Shown in pieces: positions 16,872 to 23,529 of a DNA stretch of 51,339 bases. The position numbers were made by a program, and so were the translations under genes. This DNA comes from a virus, in IMG/VR virus record IMGVR_UViG_3300021197_000064, positions 1 through 51,339 of that record, one strand, 5' to 3'. The notes below the pieces were generated by a model, which saw only the letters and a program-made list of their open reading frames with translations, had not been told where the DNA came from and made no database searches. Position 1 is the stretch's first letter. Each line of letters opens with the position of its first letter.

Positions 16872-17563
16872 TACTTTCTTGACTTCTCTATAGCTTTAAA
16901 TGTTTCATGTAAACTAAGCGGCTTTTCGTTTTTTGGGTCATACTTACACTGTATTTCTTTTGGGAAGTATTCATGTAAATTTATCCAGACGCTATCTACT
17001 GTATTGTTAGCACCATGATATATACATAGTCTTTCCCCATCTATGGTCTGGCATCCTTGTAGTCTACACACTACATACTCTGGTGATGCATTAGCAGCCA
17101 AACCTTTGAGAAATGATATAAATCCATACAGTACGCCTGAAGCAAGCAGCACCATTAATATCCATGCCACAATTTCAACAAACTTACGCCTACGTTGCCT
17201 TTGTTTGTATAAGGTTTCTTGGCGTTGCTTACGGATGGACCCTTCCATACGGACAAGTTCATCCCATTTAGACCTACCCATAGTCATGCCAATCCATTGC
17301 TGCAACTCATATCTTTGTTGTTGAGCCTTTTGCTTTGCAGCAAATGTTTCTATGGCCTCTTGTTCTACAGACTTACCAGCAAATAACTTCTTAAAGATAG
17401 GCGGGTTCTTGGCTTCCTTCTCAAGCATGTCCAAGTCGGACATTGCACCCATCCAGCGTGACAAGTCAGAAGCCATTGACTCAATATCACGGCCTATTTG
17501 GAAGCCTTTCTTAATAGCACCAAACGCTGCTGATGCTGTTGCCATTGCACTAATCGGGTCCAT
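16871..17563 (-). CDS. membrane protein with C-terminal Cys-containing periplasmic part
   Basis: 230 residues. A charged helical N-terminus (about 1-115, with coiled-coil-like QQRYELQQWIGMTMG and RKQRQETLYKQRQRRRKF) precedes one membrane span (VEIVAWILMVLLASGVLYGF, about 130-150). A C-terminal domain of about 75 residues carries Cys residues in VVCRLQGCQTIDGERLC and a later one in EIQCKYD. The single span and Cys content suggest an inner-membrane protein with an oxidised outer domain. It is a single gene between the small exported protein upstream and the Lys-rich gene downstream, both touching. Function unknown. Confidence 0.7.
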   Translation of the reverse strand: MDPISAMATASAAFGAIKKGFQIGRDIESMASDLSRWMGAMSDLDMLEKEAKNPPIFKKLFAGKSVEQEAIETFAAKQKAQQQRYELQQWIGMTMGRSKWDELVRMEGSIRKQRQETLYKQRQRRRKFVEIVAWILMVLLASGVLYGFISFLKGLAANASPEYVVCRLQGCQTIDGERLCIYHGANNTVDSVWINLHEYFPKEIQCKYDPKNEKPLSLHETFKAIEKSRK

Positions 17564-17754
17564 TAATATACCTTTACATTTCCTTCTGTTATAAATTTAG
17601 GTACGCAGTAGGAGGTGATAAGATTACCCTGTTTGTGTAACGTCTGTGCATACCAAACGCATTCTCGTAGGTCTTTGAAGTGCATGTCACTGCTTACTAG
17701 CTTCTTGTCATCCCCTACACCGACAAATACGAATAGGAGAAAAACGTGTAACAT
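17563..17754 (-). CDS. small exported Cys protein
   Basis: 63 residues. A hydrophobic start (MLHVFLLFVFVGVGDD) looks like a signal peptide. The mature part holds two Cys (LRECVWYAQTLHKQG and ITSYCVPKF). The 3' end touches the start of the next gene (TAATG). Similar to 13093-13284 and 21457-21663 in architecture. Function unknown. Confidence 0.62.
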   Translation of the reverse strand: MLHVFLLFVFVGVGDDKKLVSSDMHFKDLRECVWYAQTLHKQGNLITSYCVPKFITEGNVKVY

Positions 17755-18006
17755 CTAACCTCTGTAACCTCCTCCTGCTTTTTTGTATGCAGACGCAAGC
17801 ATCTGGGCTTTTCTCGCCGACCACTGACCGGGTGCGCCGCCCTTACCGCCAGCCTTAATGCGATTAAACTGTTGCTTTCTCATTCCGGGCTTAGTGTAGT
17901 TGCCAGCTTCATTAACTCTACTCTTGCTCTTCGGCGCACCGCCTTTCGCAAGGCTAACCTTTCTAGCTGGCCTCTTTTTCGCTTTTGCTTTTGCAATCTT
18001 CGCCAT
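17755..18006 (-). CDS. DUF5872-like small basic protein
   Basis: 83 residues, basic. The C-terminus GGAPGQWSARKAQMLASAYK, ending KAGGGYRG, is the recognisable GxPGQWSARKAQ signature that I associate with the DUF5872 family of marine phages and algae-related sequences. The N-terminus is a Lys/Ala-rich tail (AKIAKAKAKKRPARK). Function unknown. It sits among several Lys-rich genes of the left block and just downstream of the SET-domain gene. Confidence 0.65.
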   Translation of the reverse strand: MAKIAKAKAKKRPARKVSLAKGGAPKSKSRVNEAGNYTKPGMRKQQFNRIKAGGKGGAPGQWSARKAQMLASAYKKAGGGYRG

Positions 18007-18064
18007 CGTGATAATCTCGCCTCTTTGTGTTGTGAAGAAATGTCCATAGATGCTGCCCTCTATA

Positions 18065-18427
18065 TTAGGCTGCTTCTCTACTACTCCAGTAAATAGTTCC
18101 GTAGTCGTGTAGTATTTCTTGTCCTTTGGCTATGTTTTGAAGTGCGTAGAACCTAATAAAGTTATCGTCTTCTTCATTTACATCCCACTCTGCATTAGGA
18201 GTTTCGCTGTGATTGTATATCATAGCCAATCCTAATGGAATGCAGTACAAATTATCCTCCCCTTCATAGGGAGAATAAAACATGTAGTCGTGAAGAACAC
18301 ACTCATTGCCTATATCGTTTTCACTAGAAACCAGATAAGGACATAACTCTATAGTATCACCTACAGAATAGTCCTTATCTGCAAAAACTCCTAGACCGTG
18401 TATTTTAGATTTAGCTACGTAAGGCAA
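18065..18427 (-). CDS. SET-domain protein, putative protein-lysine methyltransferase
   Basis: 120 residues, almost entirely a minimal SET domain. The pattern is the classic one: GLGVFA at 11-16 (S-adenosylmethionine-binding end), YNHSETPNAEW at 71-81 (the NHSxxPN core), and GQEILHDYG at 102-110 (catalytic Tyr region). SET enzymes transfer methyl groups to lysine side chains. Length is short for the family but includes all signature strands; no post-SET Cys cluster is present. The upstream neighbour (18428-18817, one base away) is extremely lysine-rich, so a lysine substrate within the phage is a plausible inference, not shown. Phage and bacterial SET homologues exist, so this is not unique. 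Confidence 0.8.
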   Translation of the reverse strand: MPYVAKSKIHGLGVFADKDYSVGDTIELCPYLVSSENDIGNECVLHDYMFYSPYEGEDNLYCIPLGLAMIYNHSETPNAEWDVNEEDDNFIRFYALQNIAKGQEILHDYGTIYWSSREAA

Positions 18428-18817
18428 TTACTTCTTCTTTTTTGCCATGCCGCCACGCATCATCTTCTTTTTCTTGGCCATTTTAGCCATGCCGCCGCCC
18501 ATCATTTTTTTCTTCATCATGCCGCCGCCACGCATTTTTTTCTTTTTAGCCATCTTAGCCATTCCGCCACCAGCCATTTTACGTTTCATCATACCACCTC
18601 CACGCATTTTTTTCTTAGCCATTTTAGCCATACCACCTTTTGCTGCTGTCATAGTAGACTTTTTCTTCTTAGGTGTAGCTTTTGCAAAATAGTCTTGCAT
18701 AATTTTTTTGATTTCGATATCGTCAAAACCATCAGATTTAAGACGTTTTTCTGCTTCTTTCATTTCCTTGCGGATACGCTTACCGACACTATCATCTGTA
18801 TCTTTATCACTAGCCAT
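18428..18817 (-). CDS. Lys/Met/Gly-repeat protein
   Basis: 129 residues. Residues 1-50 are a normal helical region (KRIRKEMKEAEKRLKSDG ... IKKIMQDYFAK). Residues 60-129 are about four tandem copies of a (G)GGMAKMAKKKK-MRGGGMMKKKM type repeat, ending RGGMAKKKK. Such extreme basic repeats suggest DNA or RNA binding, or packaging within the virion. It is the direct upstream neighbour of the SET-domain gene. The repeats are also visible at DNA level. I know no function for it. Confidence 0.72.
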   Translation of the reverse strand: MASDKDTDDSVGKRIRKEMKEAEKRLKSDGFDDIEIKKIMQDYFAKATPKKKKSTMTAAKGGMAKMAKKKMRGGGMMKRKMAGGGMAKMAKKKKMRGGGMMKKKMMGGGMAKMAKKKKMMRGGMAKKKK

Positions 18818-19334
18818 TTCTTAATCTCCTTCTTTCGATAACTAAGGCTTCGTAAACATCATCTGGAAAATGCTCATAGTAATTAGACTTTTCCAGATAC
18901 AAAGCTGCATCGTCTAGTTTAGAAAGTTTCTGAACAAAGACCATACAGTAGGACAGGCTGTCATCTGTAACCTCATTATCTACGAGGAAATCAAGCCCAG
19001 CTTCTGTTGCGTCATAGTCAGGATGAAACACCATTAAGTGCAAATCAATACCTGCTATTGACATCAACTCATTCATGCCATCACACAGACCATCAAGGTA
19101 TTCCATGTCTGGCAAATCTTCATCAGCCCATACTACAATATCGTAGTCGTGACCATCAAACTTACGGATAGCTTCTAGTAGTCCATCTATCCCTGTATTA
19201 AGACTGAACACTACCTTGTCATCAGCCCATGCTTTTCTAGCATAGGGGCAAGGTGGTAGACCATTTAATTTAGCACTAGGTACTTCTAAAAAGTCTTTTG
19301 ACCATGTGCGTATATCACGCTCTACTGGATGCAC
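18810..19334 (-). CDS. conserved hypothetical protein, start uncertain
   Basis: 174 residues if translation starts at the GTG at 19332-19334 (HPVERDIRTWSKDFLEVP ...), just after GAAAG; an upstream ATG at 19454 gives 214 residues but lies far inside the neighbouring gene in another frame. The sequence has LPPCPYARKAWADDKVVF, a Cys/Tyr-type motif, and acidic/aromatic runs (YDIVVWADEDLPDMEYLDG). No catalytic family was recognised. It overlaps the following repeat-protein gene by 8 nt. Confidence 0.62.
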   Translation of the reverse strand: MHPVERDIRTWSKDFLEVPSAKLNGLPPCPYARKAWADDKVVFSLNTGIDGLLEAIRKFDGHDYDIVVWADEDLPDMEYLDGLCDGMNELMSIAGIDLHLMVFHPDYDATEAGLDFLVDNEVTDDSLSYCMVFVQKLSKLDDAALYLEKSNYYEHFPDDVYEALVIERRRLRNG

Positions 19335-19623
19335 GTTTTTTGGTCTTTCGTTTTTGAGATTCAATAAACTTTCTATACACTGCAGCAGCGGCCTTTTTAC
19401 CAGCCGCCCTAGCACGTTGTTCCATAGCAATCGCCGCTTGTGTCTTATGAGCATGTGTACGACTTGCCGCCTTTATTTTACGCACAGATGCCTCTGCATC
19501 TTTAGCTGTAGCAAACTTCAACCCTTTAATAGTACCTTTAGGATTTTCATCCGTGTACAGGTCGCTATGCTTTTTTGACCCGGCGGGTTGTCCTTTTTTT
19601 CTTGGTACTCTGGGATTGGGCAT
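19315..19623 (-). CDS. conserved small basic protein
   Basis: 102 residues from the ATG at 19621-19623 (MPNPRVPRKKGQPAGSKKHS), preceded by AAAGGTGG about 8 nt away. It has an Ala/Lys helical centre (KDAEASVRKIKAASRTHAHK; IAMEQRARAAGKKAAAAVYR) and ends in KRKTKKRASSRA. The N-terminus is of a type that I have seen in marine phage genomes as conserved with unknown function. Nucleic-acid binding is possible from charge. Confidence 0.7.
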   Translation of the reverse strand: MPNPRVPRKKGQPAGSKKHSDLYTDENPKGTIKGLKFATAKDAEASVRKIKAASRTHAHKTQAAIAMEQRARAAGKKAAAAVYRKFIESQKRKTKKRASSRA

Positions 19624-19729
19624 TACTAACCACCTTTGACAAAATATTAGATTGTTTAGCATGGGCTTTAGAAGCCTTCTTTAGTTTACCTGCTACAGTT
19701 TTCAGTTTTTTTAAGTTTTGATTTCTCAT
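19565..19729 (-). CDS. short basic protein
   Basis: 54 residues from the ATG at 19727-19729 (MRNQNLKKLKTVAGKLKKAS ...), with the stop at 19565-19567. It is Lys/Ala/Ser-rich with a C-terminal Lys/Arg patch (KKKRTTRRVKKA). It overlaps the next gene's start by 59 nt and its start abuts the upstream stop (TAAATG). The conserved style and tight packing support it as real; function unknown. Confidence 0.6.
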   Translation of the reverse strand: MRNQNLKKLKTVAGKLKKASKAHAKQSNILSKVVSNAQSQSTKKKRTTRRVKKA

Positions 19730-19966
19730 TTACTTTTTAACCATTCCACCTTTTTTCATAAAGCCCATGTTGTTACGTGCAGACTGTGGGAGCATACTTA
19801 GACCCTTTCCTTTTTTACCGGGAGGGATAGGTTTAAGATTGTTAGATGTGCCTGTTACCATGCCACCATTACGGAAGTCCATACTACCTTTGCGGGGCTT
19901 TTTACCTTTAGGCATTTTTGCCATACCAATACCGATTGTAATTACGGGTACTTTCTTTTTAGCCAT
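19730..19966 (-). CDS. small Lys/Gly-rich protein with GGMVKK C-terminus
   Basis: 78 residues. The first residues MAKKKVPVITIGIGMAKMPK continue into KKPRKGSMDFRNGGMVTG, and the end is FMKKGGMVKK. It shares the [KR]GG[LM][AV]xKK-type C-terminal end with two other genes (8457-10817 and 18428-18817). Function unknown; virion association is a guess. Confidence 0.6.
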   Translation of the reverse strand: MAKKKVPVITIGIGMAKMPKGKKPRKGSMDFRNGGMVTGTSNNLKPIPPGKKGKGLSMLPQSARNNMGFMKKGGMVKK

Positions 19967-19975
19967 AATTAACTC

Positions 19976-21151
19976 CTACTTTTTCTTTTTGAAGACCATA
20001 GTCTTCGTTTTACCATTAACAGTTATATTCCTCAAGACTTCTGTCTTTTGATTATAACTACCCTGAAATACTCTACCTCTATCTCTCATTGAAGGGCTAA
20101 TACGCTTTGCCGTTACCTTACCACCACGTGGTCTACTCTGGTCAGCCGTTGGTCTTTTAGGTCTTCGTTTTGCAGCATCACTAGCTTGCTCTGGACCTTT
20201 ACGTGCTTCAGCATCTTTCTTCTTTTTAGCTGCATCACGTATTCTTTTTCTAGCTGCAGCTTCTTCTGCCGCTGCCTGTGCAGCAGTCCTGCCACCGGGT
20301 GATTTTCTACGTATACTTTGATCTGGCTTTGGTCTTACAGGACGTTTCTTAGTTGTGGCAGCCGCCGCCGTGCTTGCACTTTGTGTTTTTTTATCTGATT
20401 TTGTAGCCATACCTATTCCCGCAACACTAACACCTGCTGCTAACAAAGCTGCTTTAGTAATATCGCCTGACCTAAAAGCACGTAGCTGTGCAGGAGTAGG
20501 TTGCTTTAGTTTACTAGGAGTACCAACTGTCGTTGACTTACCTTTTTTAGTTTTTCTATCTCCCCGTAACGGTTTTCTTTCTGCTTTAATAGGAGTGCGT
20601 TGCGCCCGTACATTAGACTTAGTAGTGCTAGTGCCAGCCCCTTGTGCTTTAGGTGCTGGGGGTGTAGGTTTTTTAGCTGCTACTCCACTTGGTTTTATTT
20701 TAGTCTGTGTTTTTATGGAGGGTGTCTCTGATTTAACAGACTTGCGTTCTGCTTGTACATTAGAACGTAATGCACGTTTTTGGTCAGGGGTAGGCTGTTT
20801 TGTTTCTTTTAATTTTTTAGGAGTAATCTTACTCTCTGCCTTAATGGGTTTGCGTTCTGCTCTAACCTTGCGTCTTTGCTGACGAACACGAGAGGCTTTT
20901 GTTCCAGCAGCACTAAGAGTCTTTTGTACTTTAGCTGCTTTAGCAGGAGCAGCAGCACGTCTAGCTTGAAGAAGTGTTCTAGCAGCTTTTGTACCTGCTC
21001 TTACTGCCTTGATAGCAGCACCTCCCGGTACTCCTAAAAGAAGAAGTTCAGCTAGTATTGTTGCTCCTCTAGCATCAGCTTTATCAAAAACATCTTTACT
21101 TACACCTGCATCTTTAGCAATCTGAGTTTTCATCTCATCCGATAAAGCCAT
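19976..21151 (-). CDS. large disordered Lys/Ala/Pro-rich protein
   Basis: 391 residues, very basic. A helical N-terminus (about 1-75, MALSDEMKTQIAKDAGVSKD and a hydrophobic ELLLLGVPGGAAIKAV) is followed by a long low-complexity region with repeating PTPDQ/PTPAQ blocks, such as KQPTPDQKRALRSNV and KQPTPAQLRAFRS, and RKPIKAE-type units. A short hydrophobic run (ALLAAGVSVAGIGMAT) lies in the middle. The end is KTEVLRNITVNGKTKTMVFK. Such proteins in marine phages are commonly virion-associated, but I cannot confirm it. Confidence 0.6.
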   Translation of the reverse strand: MALSDEMKTQIAKDAGVSKDVFDKADARGATILAELLLLGVPGGAAIKAVRAGTKAARTLLQARRAAAPAKAAKVQKTLSAAGTKASRVRQQRRKVRAERKPIKAESKITPKKLKETKQPTPDQKRALRSNVQAERKSVKSETPSIKTQTKIKPSGVAAKKPTPPAPKAQGAGTSTTKSNVRAQRTPIKAERKPLRGDRKTKKGKSTTVGTPSKLKQPTPAQLRAFRSGDITKAALLAAGVSVAGIGMATKSDKKTQSASTAAAATTKKRPVRPKPDQSIRRKSPGGRTAAQAAAEEAAARKRIRDAAKKKKDAEARKGPEQASDAAKRRPKRPTADQSRPRGGKVTAKRISPSMRDRGRVFQGSYNQKTEVLRNITVNGKTKTMVFKKKK

Positions 21152-21163
21152 CAGTATCTCCTG

Positions 21164-21457
21164 TTACCATTTAACTTTGTGCGACCAGTATTTCGCTGAC
21201 AGCTTTGTGGTCGGCTTGCCCTGTGCATCGTGACGTGCGTAGTAGGACTTCTTACGTGCTTTGTCTTTAGCACTCTTCGGGTTCTTACCAGCCCCGGATA
21301 CGCCTTGCTGTCCAAAACGTATGAACTTATACTTACCACCTTCAGACGCCATCACTGCGTGTGATTTCTTTGGGTGTTTAGGAGTACGCTTTGGCTTATT
21401 GACGCCAGACAGCCCCTCCTCCTTCATCTTATTTTTTACTCTTTCGGGTATGGCCAT
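21164..21457 (-). CDS. conserved marine-phage small protein
   Basis: 97 residues from the ATG at 21455-21457, overlapping the upstream stop by one base (TAATG). It has MKEEGLSGVNKPKRTPKHPK, then KFIRFGQQGVSGAG and KARKKSYYARHDAQGKPTTK, and ends in SAKYWSHKVKW. This core (FGQQGV ... ARHAxxxxK ... YW ... KVKW) is common in marine phages, function unknown. Basic charge suggests nucleic acid contact. Confidence 0.7.
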   Translation of the reverse strand: MAIPERVKNKMKEEGLSGVNKPKRTPKHPKKSHAVMASEGGKYKFIRFGQQGVSGAGKNPKSAKDKARKKSYYARHDAQGKPTTKLSAKYWSHKVKW

Positions 21458-21663
21458 TATGTTGGAGTTCCCGGTGATGTACACTTCCAGCTTACAGGTA
21501 CGTGTAGTGGAATGTTCTCAATAATATCTGCACTCATTTCTACAGTACGCTCATAGCACTCGTCATGCGTCTTATACGGACCACGAGTATCTTGTGCAGG
21601 AAAACACGCACCTGTCTGGTACATAACACAGACCATTATCCATGCTTCAAACATATCATTCAT
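21457..21663 (-). CDS. small exported-like Cys protein
   Basis: 68 residues (MNDMFEAWIMVCVMYQTGAC ...). The N-terminal hydrophobic segment is short and Cys-containing; later Cys are in DECYERTVE and VSWKCTS. It may be exported or membrane-attached. Its start overlaps the upstream gene by 8 nt, its end overlaps the next start by one base. Function unknown. Confidence 0.58.
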   Translation of the reverse strand: MNDMFEAWIMVCVMYQTGACFPAQDTRGPYKTHDECYERTVEMSADIIENIPLHVPVSWKCTSPGTPT

Positions 21664-21868
21664 TCCCTTCTGTCCATCCCTCTGCCCTCATAGCGTCTTC
21701 AACATGCTTCAGAGTAAAGGAACGACCATAGTGTGCCTCTACCGCCTGACGCACGTAGAAAACATCACTATGGGGTATGTGGAGTTTGTCTAATGAGTTA
21801 GTACGGATAGCATGATAGAATGCATCAAGTACATTGTCTGTGTATAGTTTTACGGATTTCTTCGCCAT
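21656..21868 (-). CDS. first leftward gene, small hypothetical protein
   Basis: 70 residues from the ATG at 21866-21868, preceded by AAAGG at about 7-nt spacing; an in-frame TTG upstream is less likely. It is basic at the start (MAKKSVKLYTDNVLDAFYHA), with PHSDVFYVRQAVEAHYGRSF and KHVEDAMRAEGW. It is the promoter-proximal gene of the leftward block, 39 nt from the -10 box at 21907. Size and position suit a regulator or early virion factor, but nothing more is visible. Confidence 0.6.
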   Translation of the reverse strand: MAKKSVKLYTDNVLDAFYHAIRTNSLDKLHIPHSDVFYVRQAVEAHYGRSFTLKHVEDAMRAEGWTEGNE

Positions 21869-21906
21869 TGTCAAGCCTTTTTTAATATAACACGTATTTT
21901 TTACGT

Positions 21907-21936
21907 ATTATACCATATAAGTGTTATCACTTGCAA
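21907..21936 (-). promoter_or_regulatory. leftward sigma70-like promoter
   Basis: The minus strand reads TTGCAA (21936-21931), an 18-nt spacer, then TATAAT (21912-21907). It is placed to transcribe the left block starting at 21868. The spacer contains AAGTG-TTAT-CACTT and the -35 sits inside a 14-bp palindrome, so it looks regulated. Confidence 0.65.
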
Positions 21937-21940
21937 GTGA
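21927..21940. promoter_or_regulatory. operator-like perfect palindrome over the -35 box
   Basis: TCACTTGCAAGTGA is a perfect 14-bp palindrome that covers the -35 of the leftward promoter. A bound repressor here would block the left block. The overlapping AAGTG-TTAT-CACTT (21919-21932) has the same half-sites as the stems at 23.53 and 25.20 kb. Confidence 0.5.
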
Positions 21941-22116
21941 CTTTAACAAGAATATTTAACTAACAGTAAAGATGCACCGTTAAAAGTTATTATAGTTAAG
22001 TAAATAGAACAGTCTAACTGTACACCTTTAGTGTGCATTAGTTATAGCGTGGTTATATCAGATTTCGGCAAACCTGTCAAGAGCAGAAATATCACAATCA
22101 CAAAAATACCTTAATG

Positions 22117-22145
22117 TTGCACAATAATTAGGCACATTGCACAAT
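22117..22145. repeat. paired 9-bp direct repeats, 20 bp apart
   Basis: TTGCACAAT occurs at 22117-22125 and 22137-22145, about two helical turns apart. A complementary TGTGCA follows at 22149-22154, so the second copy can also form a stem. This arrangement is typical of protein binding sites in control or origin regions; the protein is unknown. Confidence 0.4.
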
Positions 22146-22192
22146 GCTTGTGCATGTATGTGTATCAGTATCCACCGTGGTTAACAGTCAAT

Positions 22193-22222
22193 TTTACTGA
22201 TCTGTGTGTTTCTGTGTATATA
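22193..22222 (+). promoter_or_regulatory. weak rightward promoter candidate
   Basis: TTTACT (22193-22198), 18 nt, then TATATA (22217-22222). A partial match to sigma70 sites, facing the early rightward genes. Weakly supported. Confidence 0.25.
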
Positions 22223-22236
22223 CGTACGCTATACCC

Positions 22237-22261
22237 CCGGGTGGCCCCTGCCCGTACCCGG
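22237..22261 (+). other. GC-rich inverted repeat in the control region
   Basis: CCGGGT (22237-22242) and ACCCGG (22256-22261) can pair over a 13-nt GC-rich loop. No poly-U follows, so it is not an intrinsic terminator. It may form a structured leader if a promoter lies upstream. Confidence 0.4.
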
Positions 22262-22503
22262 CTATGTGTCTGCATATACAGGCATTATGCCTCTGTAGCC
22301 ACGCAGGATTGCAATCATGTGTCCGTAAGCGTATGAAGATGCTGCATTTTCCCTGTGATTACAACGGATTGATAGGCATTAGCGACTGTTATGGTATCAG
22401 TCGTCATCTATGATGGTAGGCAAAACATGAGATTTGACAGAATGGCATCGGATCAGCGAGGCGGAGCATACTACCCCTACCCTATGGGGTGGCTGGCAAA
22501 TCG

Positions 22504-22525
22504 AAGTGTCCGACATCGGTCAGTT
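22504..22525 (+). repeat. early palindrome, copy 1 (imperfect)
   Basis: GTCCGA-CA-TCGGTC, with a left flank AAGT. One base of the right arm is changed relative to the other five copies, whereas its left outer flank is intact. It lies 156 nt upstream of the ATG of 22682-23212, in the divergent region. Confidence 0.75.
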
Positions 22526-22541
22526 CCCCTCTCGTATACAC

Positions 22542-22567
22542 GGGGAAAACTTCACGCCTGTTTCCCC
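22542..22567 (+). other. stem-loop in the leader of the first rightward gene
   Basis: GGGGAAA (22542-22548) and TTTCCCC (22561-22567) form a 7-bp stem with a 12-nt loop. It lies 17 nt downstream of palindrome copy 1. No U-tract follows. Confidence 0.45.
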
Positions 22568-22605
22568 ACGCATAATGCGCAGGAGAAATCACGCACGGTT
22601 TTAGG

Positions 22606-22635
22606 TTGACCTTTTTGGGCGGTTCGATTTACAAA
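22606..22635 (+). promoter_or_regulatory. rightward promoter candidate before the first early gene
   Basis: TTGACC (22606-22611), 18-nt spacer, TACAAA (22630-22635), about 47 nt upstream of the ATG at 22682. The -35 is good, the -10 is only a partial match. Confidence 0.3.
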
Positions 22636-22681
22636 GTAAGCAATCGGCAACGAGCCGTTCACAACCTCATCGGAGATGAAA

Positions 22682-23212
22682 ATGCAAAATCAAAACGCTA
22701 ACGAAGTTACTGTCAAACTCAACACAGCTTTCGACACTCTCAACACACTTGAAGCACAAGGTGCTTGGCTTGGCAAAAAGTTCAAGGCTATCACGAACTC
22801 TGACCGCAAAGCAATCACGGAGTTTGACCTGCCACTTGGCAAATTGCTGATGACCTTGAGAACCGAAGGTGGCAAGCAAATCAAGAAAGCCAGATTGCTG
22901 GATTGTGGCATTGCAAACATTGATCGCCGCCGCCGCAATGAGAGTGAGCAGTTAGCCCGTAACTGGGAGAATCCAGTCATGCAAGAACTGGTCGAGTCGA
23001 AGCGGTTTTCTAGTGCATCAGCTTTGTGCAAAGAGTTTAAGAAACTCACTGATGCCGACAAAGAGCCTGTCGTTAAGACAGCTTCTGATCTTGTCGAAAA
23101 GCTGTTCAAGGATATGATCGCATTCGATATCTCAGATGCTGAGATTCAGGCCGCACTCATTGCAAAGCTGGGTGAGGCAAAGACAGAAAACACACAACAA
23201 GAGGCAGCGTAA
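22682..23212 (+). CDS. first rightward gene, helical hypothetical protein
   Basis: 176 residues from the ATG at 22682, six bases after CGGAG (the ATG at 22676 is too close to it). The protein is helical and mixed-charge: FDTLNTLEAQGAWLGKKFKA, then FDLPLGKLLMTLRTEGGKQI and a very basic IDRRRRNESEQLARNW. A second helical part carries ELVESKRFSSASALCKEFKK. It has no named motif. As the promoter-proximal early gene it is a natural candidate for a DNA-binding regulator of the repeated palindromes, but this is only inference. Confidence 0.62.
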   Translation: MQNQNANEVTVKLNTAFDTLNTLEAQGAWLGKKFKAITNSDRKAITEFDLPLGKLLMTLRTEGGKQIKKARLLDCGIANIDRRRRNESEQLARNWENPVMQELVESKRFSSASALCKEFKKLTDADKEPVVKTASDLVEKLFKDMIAFDISDAEIQAALIAKLGEAKTENTQQEAA

Positions 23213-23222
23213 GCTGTCTCTT

Positions 23223-23244
23223 AACTGTCCGACATCGGACACTT
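23223..23244 (+). repeat. early palindrome, copy 2
   Basis: Core GTCCGA-CA-TCGGAC with the flanks AACT and ACTT. It lies 11 nt downstream of a stop codon and 45 nt upstream of the ATG at 23290, so it sits between two genes. Confidence 0.8.
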
Positions 23245-23289
23245 TGGGTCACCATCACGGTGGCCCATTTTTTATTGGAGAAAATCGAC

Positions 23290-23529
23290 ATGACAAAACG
23301 CAATCCACAATGCACTACACTCATCCGCAATTTCAATGCGAGGGGTGTGGTGTCTAGCTGGGCAGCTATGGACACAAAGGCATACAGCCATAGCTATGAG
23401 CCTGAGACACGTCCTGAGTTCCAGTGCTTTGTCGGCGGACAAGCAAAGGCTATGGCGGACGAGTACCAGCGCAAAGTCGATGCCGCCGGATGGCAGGACG
23501 TTATCAACCTGCTTGGCAAAAACACTTAG
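23290..23529 (+). CDS. small hypothetical early protein
   Basis: 79 residues from the ATG at 23290, preceded by TTGGAG. Contains MTKRNPQCTTLIRNFNARGV, YSHSYEPETRPEFQCFVGGQ and a helical end (ADEYQRKVDAAGWQDVINLL). No family recognised. Its stop lies inside the left arm of the large stem-loop A, so translation through it could influence folding. Confidence 0.6.
   Translation: MTKRNPQCTTLIRNFNARGVVSSWAAMDTKAYSHSYEPETRPEFQCFVGGQAKAMADEYQRKVDAAGWQDVINLLGKNT

Larger units (their letters stand above)
21869..22681. other. divergent intergenic control region
   Basis: About 813 bp between the two divergent blocks, the only gap of more than 300 bp in the window. The left third (21880-22160) is AT-rich with promoter and palindromes. 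The right part is more mixed and contains inverted repeats at 22237-22261 and 22542-22567 and the first palindrome copy at 22504-22525. Short open frames there (22148-22336, 22391-22609) lack ribosome binding sites and I leave them out. I recognise no tRNA or att site. It could hold the replication origin, untested. Confidence 0.6.

Noticed and set aside
22434-22470. TTGACA at 22434-22439 as a rightward promoter
   Set aside because: No acceptable -10 lies 16-18 nt downstream.
22148-22609. Two rightward open frames in the control region
   Set aside because: No ribosome binding sites, unusual composition, and they overlap palindromes and stems.
22600-22660. GGTTCGATTT as a tRNA T-arm or attP core
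   Set aside because: The flanking bases do not form a T-stem and no other tRNA arms fit.
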